This document shows positions 45,829-57,057 of a stretch of DNA of 64,000 bases, piece by piece. The translations under genes and the position numbers were made by a program. Origin of the DNA: Lutraria lutraria (Eukaryota; Mollusca; Bivalvia; Venerida; Mactridae); contig OZ026848.1 in NCBI GenBank assembly GCA_964023205.1, positions 34,583,912 to 34,647,911 on the forward strand, written 5' to 3'. How positions within the stretch are numbered: the first letter of the stretch is position 1; each line of letters starts with the position of its first letter. The notes below the pieces were generated by a model. That model saw only the letters and a list, made by a program, of their open reading frames with translations, was not told the DNA's origin and did not search any database.

Positions 45829-45943
45829 ATATAAATATCACATCCCAGAGAGGGTGATAGAACGTAATGTTCACCTTGGTAGACATCAGCTTGTCAAGGG
45901 TGACATTACGTCCTATCACCCTCTGTGGGATGTGGTATTTATT
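45829..45943. repeat. ~115-bp fold-back hairpin
   Basis: Left arm TCACATCCCAGAGAGGGTGA then TAGAACGTAATGTTCACC, right arm GGGTGACATTACGTCC then TATCACCCTCTGTGGGATGT. The arms are ~45 bp with about five mismatches around a ~22-nt loop, which itself has CTTG...CAAG pairing. A fold-back MITE or a hairpin RNA template. Confidence 0.8.
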
Positions 45944-45959
45944 TTATTATACCGAACCA

Positions 45960-46520
45960 AACAATAACTAAGTAAGACACTAAATGCAACAAACATGTTC
46001 ACAAATAACGGAAATTGAAACGAAGCGTCTTTCTGTCACCACACTCTGACGGTAGAGTTTCCTTATAAGATGAAACGGTTGGACCGTAAAACTTCAGTGG
46101 GCGCGACGCTTGTAAGCGCTGTTTAGAGACGTCGCCTACAGTGATAGACACGTGACAGTGCAGTGATGTATTACAGAAAAGTTATACATTGTACATGACA
46201 AATGTCAATGCAAGACATCATGCAAACAGATGTACATTTTGCCGATCGTCAGGGGATGACATACCGTTAATTCTGCGTATTCACTGTTTTTTATTAAGTA
46301 AGTCGATCCATTCCGGTTTTTTAACAGAAACTCTCAGAACTATGACGTAGTGAAGTTTTTTTTCCGTTTTTATATTGTGAACTGTTAGTACCTAGCTGAA
46401 TAAAAAGGCAAAAGCCCTTATAAATCTGTAAAACTAAAATTGGATAAGATATAAGCACCAAAAATGAAATCTTTGTTATTGTCGCCGACTGCAATGTTTG
46501 ATATAAGTAAGATAGTTTTT
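45960..46520. other. Non-coding stretch
   Basis: No gene or repeat recognised. Confidence 0.5.
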
Positions 46521-46526
46521 TCTTAA

Positions 46527-46731
46527 AGGGGCATGCCCTGGAACTGAAGCGTCTCAAATAGCAATCAAATTGGTATCATTTTAATGCCTAAATCAATTAA
46601 TGAAAGCCCTGTAAAATATTTACAAAACATCCCGCTAGTTTACTCAAAATTAGGTAATAATTAGTTTTACAAGTGACAAACGCATTTTGGTGTACGAACA
46701 AAAAGACACAGCAGTTCCTGGGCATGCCCCA
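46527..46731. mobile_element. 205-bp MITE with TTAA target duplication
   Basis: AGGGGCATGCCCTGGAACTG at the left and the complement of TGGGGCATGCCCAGGAACTG at the right, with TTAA directly outside both (46523-46526, 46732-46735). TTAA duplication is the habit of piggyBac and some related superfamilies. Its two halves match separately the ends at 37850-37986 and 30283-30365, so it looks like an internal-deletion derivative of a longer parent. Confidence 0.9.
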
Positions 46732-46737
46732 TTAAAA

Positions 46738-47470
46738 AACAGGAATCCCAGATTATTTGTATACTTTTCTGTAGTCCGATAAAGCTTGAGGCAAGAACGG
46801 CATATATTCTGAATGTGCACGAAAATATTGAGCATCAAGAGCATGTCGCCGGATTTTTGAATTTCCGTAAAATCTTCGTTATCCACATTCACGCGAATAG
46901 AAAAGAAAGAAAAGAAAATGTTAATGCATGAATTTGTTCAGTTTTGTATTCTTTAGTCAAATGCCGAATGAAATAAATCCATTTTTAGCGAAAATGATGA
47001 CACATATAGAATAATAGCATCATCAATCACATAATCCATGCAAAAAAAGTAAATAACAAAATATTCGTTGCTATGGAATATAAAAAGAACGGCATGCATT
47101 TCACATAACTTTTCATTCTAAGATAATATATTACGTCATTAGTAGTAGGACATTTCAGTATGAGAGATCTTGAACTTCGAATAAACAATTGCAACCATTA
47201 TAAAAGGGGTACATTAAAATCTTCGTTATTATTTCTTCGTTATCAAACCTTCGTTATAGGTAGGATCTACTAAACTTAAGCGATCAACACTTAACTTAAC
47301 TTAACGAATTTGACGTTATGGTATAGCTTTGTGTAACCACGATATTTGAAACCGTTTCGAAAGTGTATCAAACTCAATGTTTCTGGTTTCTACTGGCTTT
47401 ACTGTATCAATCGATTGTGACATATATGATGTGCTGTTTATATTCTTATATTGAGTTATTGATTAAACAC
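46738..47470. other. Non-coding stretch with scattered CTTCGTTAT words
   Basis: AATCTTCGTTATC-like words occur at about 46871, 47219, 47235 and 47249. Two more are near 9182 and 9378, inside the expanded part of family R. They may mark an older element that family R belongs to. No protein-like frame. Confidence 0.4.
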
Positions 47471-48068
47471 AAAATCATTACATTTTCTAATTAAACATGC
47501 GGTTATTGATTTATTAAGATGTTTACCGTGCACTTGTCGCGCTGTTACCTCCCGTTGCCCTGCAAAAGCTATCAAACACGTTATCAATTGTAGTTCTATA
47601 CTTAATAAGCAGGATACACACATTACAACCTTCAAGCTGGTATTGAAAGCTTTCCGTTTTTAAAGTCTTGGTAAATGTTAATGAACACGTTTTCAAAGTC
47701 ATATTTAAAGTTGCTGAAATTAATTTTCTGGAATATATGCATACTTCAAAGCGATCTTATCGTCATCCAATGATTTGCCGCTTTTAATAAGACATAAAAA
47801 AGGATAAAATGTAACTCTCAGACCCAGAGCGACTGTTTCCATGTAACATACCTATAGCAACGAAGATTTTTCAAGTGTATTTTTTCTGTTTTAACCAGCA
47901 CTATTCAAGCACCGTTAACTGAAATACGATTTGAGTGTTGCATTCCAAATTTTGCAATAGCACAGATAAAAGCCACTAGAATGTTATTTACACATCTTTA
48001 GCAAAATTAAGCAAAGTTCATTTTTTGCATTTTTTATTAGTCAAATGGATCGACTTACTGAAAATTAG
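47471..48068 (+). repeat. Family R, reference copy with empty target site
   Basis: Uninterrupted counterpart of blocks 8548-8652, 9716-9793, 22263-22475 and 23095-23213. At about 47680 it reads GTTAATGAACACGTTTTC, the empty version of the site that holds the 12.47-kb element (GTTAAGTAAAC / ACATTTTC). Its own class is unknown; no ends were identified. Confidence 0.8.
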
Positions 48069-48239
48069 TGATTACGGAAATTTAGGTAAATGTAGGTAAA
48101 TCGTAATTTTCAGTAAAGTTAACTAAGTATACATGAAGTATGTCAAACAATGATGAACAAATGTCTATCAATCAATATTTCTGAAATTTTCAGATATTGT
48201 ATATTAAAAATTGAAAATCATGATGCGCGTTTTTCGTGA

Positions 48240-48305
48240 CTTTATCACATTTCATTCAAAAGTTACAGACTCAGTCCGGTTATTTCTGGATCACCCCTCG
48301 TACAG
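48240..48305 (-). mobile_element. Solo mariner/Tc1-like terminal repeat
   Basis: The complement reads TACGAGGGGTGATCCAGAAA, then TAACCGGACTGAGTCTGTAAC, which has the TACGAGGG-type start seen at 43766 and 61134. No partner end or transposase nearby. Confidence 0.5.
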
Positions 48306-48489
48306 ATACTGTAAACACATCAGTAGACCTCTTGGGGTAGTGTTTGCCAGTCAAAAATGCTTTAAACATTAATTATTGAGCGATTAATCAAACAAGTGAA
48401 ACACGCATCGTTTCATTTTCAAAGTCATCTTCTTTATATATCATTTGATTACATATCCGACATAAAAGGTGCATGGATAATCTAAAATC

Positions 48490-48909
48490 TATGTACAGTA
48501 AAACCTGTGTACACTAAAATCTGTGTACAGTAAAATCTATGTACAGTAAAACCTGTGTACAGTAAAACCTGTGTACAGTAAAACCTGTGTACAGTAAAAC
48601 ATGTGAACAGTAAAATCTATGTACAATAAAACCTGTGTACAGTAAAATCTATGTACAGTAAAATCTATGTACAGTAAAATCTATGTACAGTAAAACCTGT
48701 GTACAGTAAAACCTGTGTACAGTAAAATCTATGTACAGTAAAACCTGTGTACAGTAAAATCTATGTACAGTAAAACCTGTGTACAGTAAAATCTATGTAC
48801 AGTAAAACCTGTGTACAGTAAAACATGTGTACAGAAAATCTATGTACAGCAAAACCTGTGTACAGTAAAACCTGTGTACAGTAAAACCTGTGTACAGTAA
48901 AACCTGTGA
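48490..48909. repeat. 16-bp minisatellite (~26 copies, two unit types)
   Basis: Units CTGTGTACAGTAAAAC and CTATGTACAGTAAAAT are mixed along the array, with rare CATGTG and CAATAAA variants. GTACAGTAAA is constant. Confidence 0.95.
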
Positions 48910-49245
48910 ACAAAGGAAACTCCTGGGAAAGAAAACAAATATTGCCATAATTGACAGATGGTCTTTCTTCGAAGGTAATTTTGAAATAATGTTTTTTAAA
49001 AGAACGACCTTTGTTTACAGGGTGATTTTATTCGGGTGAGGCCGTTAAAACAGGTTTGAATTTTGCCTCTTCAAATACTTTTCTATGTCTTTCCATGGTA
49101 TATCATTCCTGTAACGCAATGTGAATGCAAATTGAATTCCAGAACAAAATAAAATTAAATGAAATCTAACGAAATGTGTGTAAATCGTTGCTTTACACTT
49201 AAAATCCTCGACCATCTAACCATCTGTTTTCACTTTCTTCTTGTA

Positions 49246-52200
49246 GTCATTATCAACAGTCATCTACTATATATGTTAATGTCATTATCAGTCATCTACT
49301 AAATAGATTATTGTCATTATCTACAGTCATCTACTACATATATTATTATCATTATCAGTCATCTACTACATAGATTATTGTCATTATCTACAGTCATCTA
49401 CTACATAGATTATTGTCATTATCAGTCATCTACTATATATATTTTTGTCATTATCAGTCATCTATTATATATATTATTGTCATTATCAGTCATCTACTAT
49501 ATATATTATTGTCATTATCAGTCATCTACTATATATATTATTATCATTATCAGTCATCTACTATATATATTATTGTCATTATCAGTCATCTATTATATAT
49601 ATTATTATCATTATCAGTCATCTACTATATATATTATTGTCATTATCAGTCATCTACTATACATATTATTGTCATTATCAGTCATCTACTATATATATTA
49701 TTGTCATTATCAGTAATCTACTATATATATTATTGTCATTATCTGTCATCTACTATATATATTATTATCATTATCAGTCATCTACTATATATATTATTGT
49801 CATTATCAGTCATCTACTATATATATTATTGTCATTATCAGTAATCTACTATATATATTATTGTCATTATCAGTCATCTACTACATATATTATTATCATT
49901 ATCAGTCATCTACTATATATATTTTTGTCATTATCAGTCATCTATTATATATATTATTGTCATTATCAGTCATCTACTATATATATTATTGTCATTATCA
50001 GTCATCTATTATATATATTATTATCATTATCAGTCATCTACTATATATATTATTGTCATTATCAGTCATCTACTATACATATTATTGTCATTATCAGTCA
50101 TCTACTATATATATTATTGTCATTATCAGTAATCTACTATATATATTATTGTCATTATCTGTCATCTACTATATATATTATTATCATTATCAGTCATCTA
50201 CTATATATATTATTGTCATTATCAGTCATCTACTATATATATTATTGTCATTATCAGTAATCTACTATATATATTATTGTCATTATCAGTCATCTACTAC
50301 ATATATTATTATCATTATCAGTCATCTACTATATATATTTTTGTCATTATCAGTCATCTATTATATATATTATTGTCATTATCAGTCATCTACTATATAT
50401 ATTATTGTCATTATCAGTCATCTACTACATATATTATTGTCATTATCTACAGTCATCTACTACATTGATTATTGTCATTATCTTCAGTCATCTACTATAT
50501 AGATTATTGTCATTTTCTAAAATCATTTACTACAAAGATTATTGTCATAATCTAGCAACATCTACTACATAGATTATTGTCATTATCAGTCATCTACTAT
50601 ATATATTTTTGTCATTATCAGTCATCTATTATATATATTATTGTCATTATCAGTCATCTATTATATGTATTATTGTCATTATCAGTCATCTACTATATAT
50701 ATTATTGTCATTATCAGTCATCTACTATATATATATTATTGTCATTATCAGTCATCTACTATATATATTATTGTCATTATCAGTCATCTATTATATATAT
50801 TATTATCATTATCAGTAATCTACTATATATATTATTGTCATTATCAGTAATCTACTATATATATTATTGTCATTATCAGTCATCTACTATATATATTATT
50901 GTCATTATCAGTCATCTACTATATATATTATTGTCATTATCAGTCATCTACTATATTTATTATTATCATTATCAGTCATCTACTATATATATTATTATCA
51001 TTATCAGTCATCTACTATATATATTATTTCATTATCAGTCATCTACTATAGATATTATTGTCATTATCAGTAATCTACTATATATATTATTGTCATTATC
51101 AGTCATCTACTACATATATTATTATCATTATCAGTCATCTACTATATATATTTTTGTCATTATCAGTCATCTATTATATATATTATTGACATTATCAGTC
51201 ATCTACTATATATATTATTGTCATTATCAGTCATCTAATACATATATTATTGTCATTATCTACAGTCATCTACTACATTGATTATTTTCATTATCTACAG
51301 TCATCTACTATACAGATTATTGTCATTTTCTAAAATCATCTACTACAAAGATTGTCATAATCTAGCAACATCTACTACATAGATTATTGTCATTATCAGT
51401 CATCTACTATATATATTTTTGTCATTATCAGTCATCTACTATATATATTTTTGTCATTATCAGTCATCTACTATATATATTATTGTCATTATCAGTCATC
51501 TACTATATATATTATTGTCATTATCAGTCATCTACTATATATATTTTTGTCATTATCAGTAATCTACTATATATATTATTGTCATTATCAGTCATCTACT
51601 ATATATATTTCTGTCATTATCAGTCATCTATTATATATATTATTGACATTATCAGTCATCTACTATATATATTATTGTCATTATCAGTCATCTAATACAT
51701 ATATTATTGTCATTATCTACAGTCATCTACTACATTGATTATTTTCATTATCTACAGTCATCTACTATACAGATTATTGTCATTTTCTAAAATCATCTAC
51801 TACAAAGATTGTCATAATCTAGCAACATCTACTACATAGATTATTGTCATTATCAGTCATCTACTATATATATTTTTGTCATTATCAGTCATCTACTATA
51901 TATATTTTTGTCATTATCAGTCATCTACTATATATATTATTGTCATTATCAGTCATCTACTATATATATTATTGTCATTATCAGTCATCTACTATATATA
52001 TTTTTGTCATTATCAGTAATCTACTATATATATTATTGTCATTATCAGTCATCTACTATATATATTTCTGTCATTATCAGTCATCTACTATATATATTAT
52101 TGTCATTATCAGTCATCTACTATATATATTATTGTCATTATCAGTCATCTACTACATATATTATTATCATTATCAGTCATCTACTATATATACTATTGTC

Positions 52201-52860
52201 ATTATCAGTCATCTACTACATATATTATTATCATTATCAGTCATCTACTACATAGATTATTGTCATTATCTACAGTCATCTACTATATAGGTTAACGTCA
52301 TTATCTACAGTCATCTACTACATAGATTATTGTCATTATCAGTCATCTACTATATATATTATTGTCATTATCAGTCATCTACTATATATATTATTATCAT
52401 TATCAGTCATCTACTACATATATTATTGCCATTATCTACAGTCATCTACTATATAGGTTAACGTCATTATCTACAGTCATCTACTACATAGATTATTGTC
52501 ATTATCAGTAATCTACTATATATATTTTTGTCATTATCAGTCATCTATTATATATATTATTGTCATTATCAGTCATCTACTATATATATTATTGTCATCA
52601 TCAGTCATCTACTATATATATTTTTGTCATTATCAGTCATCTACTACATAGATTATTGTCATTATCTACAGTCATCTACTATATAGATTATTGTCATTAT
52701 CAGTCATCTACTACATAGATTATTGTCATTATCTACAGTCATCTGCTATACAGTTTATTGTCATTATCTAAAATCATCTACTACATAGATTATTGTCATA
52801 ATCTTGCAACATCTACTATATAGATTATTGTCATTATCTACATAGATTATTGTCATTATC
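49246..52860. repeat. Large AT-rich satellite, domain 1 (mostly 32-bp units)
   Basis: About 110 units built from TCATCTACTA, TATATATTATTGTC and ATTATCAG. Higher-order copies exist: rare variants at 49656 and 49741 recur 416 bp (13 units) later at 50072 and 50157, and blocks starting 49861 and 50277 agree. A block starting 51387 is repeated at 51844 (457 bp). Odd spacer units with TTTTCTAAAATCAT...CATAATCTAGCAACATC occur near 50515, 51327 and 51784 and mark block borders. Because 32 is not a multiple of three, all three + frames pass through without stops. Confidence 0.95.
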
Positions 52861-55760
52861 TAGAATCATCTACTATATATGATATTGTCATTATCTAGAA
52901 TCATCTACTATATAGATTATTGTCATTATCTAGATTCATCTACTATATAGATTATTGTCATTATCTAGAATCATCTACTATATAGATTATTGTCATTATC
53001 TAGAATCATCTACTATATATGATATTGTCATTATCTAGAATCATCTACTATATAGATTATTGTCATTATCTAGAATCATCTACTATATATGATATTGTCA
53101 TTATCTAGAATCATCTACTATATAGATTATTGTCATTATCTAGAATCATCTACTATATAGATTATTGTCATTATCTAGAATCATCTACTATATAGATTAT
53201 TGTCATTATCTAGAATCATCTACTATATATGATATTGTCATTATCTAGAATCATCTACTATATAGATTATTGTCATTATCTAGAATCATCTACTATATAG
53301 ATTATTGTCATTATCTAGAATCATCTACTATATAGATTATTGTCATTATCTAGAATCATCTACTATATATGATATTGTCATTATCTAGAATCATCTACTA
53401 TATAGATTATTGTCATTATCTAGAATCATCTACTATATATGATATTGTCATTATCTAGAATCATCTACTATATAGATTATTGTCATTATCTAGAATCATC
53501 TACTATATATGATATTGTCATTATCTAGATTCATCTACTATATAGATTATTGTCATTATCTAGAATCATCTACTATATATGATATTGTCATTATCTAGAA
53601 TCATCTACTATATAGATTATTGTCATTATCTAGAATCATCTACTATATAGATTATTGTCATTATCTAGATTCATCTACTATATATGATATTGTCATTATC
53701 TAGAATCATCTACTATATAGATTATTGTCATTATCTAGAATCATCTACTATATAGATTATTGTCATTATCTAGATTCATCTACTATATATGATATTGTCA
53801 TTATCTAGAATCATCTACTATATATGATATTGTCATTATCTAGAATCATCTACTATATAGATTATTGTCATTATCTAGAATCATCTACTATATATGATAT
53901 TGTCATTATCTAGAATCATCTACTATATAGATTATTGTCATTATCTAGAATCATCTACTATATAGATTATTGTCATTATCTAGAATCATCTACTATATAG
54001 ATTATTGTCATTATCTAGAATCATCTACTATATAGATTATTGTCATTATCTAGAATCATCTACTATATATGATATTGTCATTATCTAGAATCATCTACTA
54101 TATAGATTATTGTCATTATCTAGAATCATCTACTATATAGATTATTGTCATTATCTAGAATCATCTACTATATATGATATTGTCATTATCTAGAATCATC
54201 TACTATATAGATTATTGTCATTATCTAGAATCATCTACTATATATGATATTGTCATTATCTAGAATCATCTACTATATAGATTATTGTCATTATCTAGAA
54301 TCATCTACTATATAGATTATTGTCATTATCTAGAATCATCTACTATATATGATATTGTCATTATCTAGAATCATCTACTATATAGATTATTGTCATTATC
54401 TAGATTCATCTACTATATATGATATTGTCATTATCTAGAATCATCTACTATATAGATTATTGTCATTATCTAGAATCATCTACTATATAGATTATTGTCA
54501 TTATCTAGAATCATCTACTATATAGATTATTGTCATTATCTAGATTCATCTACTATATATGATATTGTCATTATCTAGAATCATCTACTATATATGATAT
54601 TGTCATTATCTAGAATCATCTACTATATAGATTATTGTCATTATCTAGAATCATCTACTATATAGATTATTGTCATTATCTAGAATCATCTACTATATAT
54701 GATATTGTCATTATCTAGAATCATCTTCTATATATGATATTGTCATTATCTAGAATCATCTACTATATAGATTATTGTCATTATCTAGAATCATCTACTA
54801 TATAGATTATTGTCATTATCTAGATTCATCTACTATATATGATATTGTCATTATCTAGAATCATCTACTATATATGATATTGTCATTATCTAGAATCATC
54901 TACTATATAGATTATTGTCATTATCTAGATTCATCTACTATATATGATATTGTCATTATCTAGAATCATCTACTATATATGATATTGTCATTATCTAGAT
55001 TCATCTACTATATATGATATTGTCATTATCTAGAATCATCTACTATATATGATATTGTCATTATCTAGAATCATCTACTATATAGATTATTGTCATTATC
55101 TAGATTCATCTACTATATATGATATTGTCATTATCTAGAATCATCTACTATATATGATATTGTCATTATCTAGAATCATCTACTATATAGATTATTGTCA
55201 TTATCTAGAATCATCTACTATATAGATTATTGTCATTATCTAGAATCATCTACTATATATGATATTGTCATTATCTAGAATCATCTACTATATATGATAT
55301 TGTCATTATCTAGAATCATCTACTATATAGATTATTGTCATTATCTAGAATCATCTACTATATAGATTATTGTCATTATCTAGATTCATCTACTATATAT
55401 GATATTGTCATTATCTAGAATCATCTACTATATATGATATTGTCATTATCTAGAATCATCTACTATATAGATTATTGTCATTATCTAGATTCATCTACTA
55501 TATATGATATTGTCATTATCTAGAATCATCTACTATATAGATTATTGTCATTATCTAGAATCATCTACTATATAGATTATTGTCATTATCTAGATTCATC
55601 TACTATATAGATTATTGTCATTATCTAGAATCATCTACTATATATGATATTGTCATTATCTAGATTCATCTACTATATAGATTATTGTCATTATCTAGAT
55701 TCATCTACTACATTGTATGTAGATTATTGTCATTTTCTACAGTCATCTTCTATATAGATG
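52861..55760. repeat. Large AT-rich satellite, domain 2 (35-bp units, two alternating alleles)
   Basis: About 82 units of 35 bp: TCATCTACTATATAGATTAT (X) or TCATCTACTATATATGATAT (Y), then TGTCATTATCTAGAA or ...TAGAT before the next unit. The TAGATT junction is nearly always followed by Y in the distal half. The order X-X-(t)Y-Y recurs at 53701, 54471, 54751 and 55311. The 16-unit order from 54471 is nearly reproduced from 55031, a 560-bp higher-order repeat. Confidence 0.95.
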
Positions 55761-55955
55761 TTTGTCCTTTTCATCTACAAAAAATGTATAAAGTACAAAG
55801 GTTCGAGCTTAGGAAATCTGGCACGGAGCAACATCCGGAGGCCACCAATCAAAGTTGGTACCATAATGTCCCTGGGGTTATTGTTGACCCTGTAGCAACA
55901 TGTAGCGACCTTCTAACAAATTTCTAAACTAATATCCCTGAGGTTTATTTTAAAT

Positions 55956-56262
55956 AGCCCGCCCGGCTATCTCAGTGGTTAGAGCGTAAGTCTACTGATC
56001 AAGAGGTTGTAAGTTTTAACCTTGGGGTGGCTCACATTGTCCGTGACAAATTGACTGAAGATATTACATCCTATGTTAAATTTTCCTTCACCTCTGAATT
56101 ATGTGGGGTAGCTTGACAGAAGCTTACGGATAAAATGTGGTTAGTACTGGTTAAGGCCTAAAAGAAGTCCAGGGAAGCTGGTTAGGATAACTGCCCACCA
56201 CGGTAAGACTGAATATAATGTTGAAAATTTTGTTAAACCCGATTAAAAAAAACAAAAAAAAA
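55956..56262 (+). mobile_element. tRNA-derived SINE, family 2, copy 2
   Basis: A box GGCTATCTCAGTGGTTAGAG; the B box is decayed (GTAAGTTTTAACC). Shares CGTGACAAATTGACTGAAGA, TATGTGGGGTAGCTTGACAG, TGGTTAGTACTGGTTAAGGC and the tail AAACCCGATTAAAAAAAAC with 15816-16124. Confidence 0.85.
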
Positions 56263-56344
56263 CAACTATTTTCAAATATTTTTACTAACTGCAGCACAAA
56301 TTTAAATACAATTCGTAGGTAATATTGTCATTTAGTTCGTTCAT

Positions 56345-56381
56345 CATGTGAGTGTCCCAGGGCCACTTGGCCCTCTTGTTT
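56345..56381 (-). repeat. Terminal fragment of a clam repeat module
   Basis: The complement reads AAACAAGAGGGCCAAGTGGC then CCTGGGACACTCACATGATG, the first ~37 bp of a module start. The rest is absent. Confidence 0.7.
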
Positions 56382-56903
56382 ACTTTACAACTCGATGGCA
56401 TTAGAAATCGCGCAATAAAAAATTGAATGAAAACAACATACCTTGAGCATTCGCCTGAATAAGAGGAACTGCACATTCGTATTTCTTTTTAGCCAACGAC
56501 TAAGAAAATTCATGATTTACGATTGCTCTCAATACCCATTGGTCCATCATTTTCAATTAAATAAAATAAATTGGCGTAGACATTCCTTAATGATAAAATA
56601 TGACTCTCATTATATGTCAAATATAATAACGAAATGTGAGTGCCATTACATTATCAATATTGACATGTCTGTGTATGTTTAGTTCCTGATTATAATGCAG
56701 TTCTCATAGTGTCATTATAAATAAGCCCAAAGCTTTCTGCCATTTTACGCAACATTATATACAGAACCATTTTTTTCTGTCATTTAACCTAACATTAAGA
56801 TTATATAACATTATTATAACAGATCAAATCTTTATATGCCATTTTATATAACATTAATTAACTACATGTATATAATATTGGTAGTGATGTTTAATAAACA
56901 CTC

Positions 56904-56905
<2 letters not shown>
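56382..56905. other. AT-rich non-coding stretch
   Basis: Nothing recognised; ATTATATAACATTA-type words recur loosely at 56745-56880. Confidence 0.5.
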
Positions 56906-56941
<36 letters not shown>

Positions 56942-56955
56942 CGAGAGAGAGCAGA
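56906..56955. repeat. (GA)n microsatellite
   Basis: An uninterrupted GAGAGA run with a few GCGA interruptions. A (CT)n run of ~20 bp lies at 57079-57099, so the two can pair as an inverted repeat. Confidence 0.95.
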
Positions 56956-57057
56956 GGTCAATTAAAAGGTTAACTTGGAAATCAGAGCCAATACGAGAAA
57001 ACTGAACTAATACGAGCATACAATAATTTATAGTAAATTAAAAAAAATTATCACCCC

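Noticed and set aside
49378..52290. Open frames up to 271 codons reading SLSVIYYIYYCHYQ
   Set aside because: 32-bp tandem repeat without stops in any + phase. All three frames give the same peptide pattern, which is the mark of a satellite and not of a gene.
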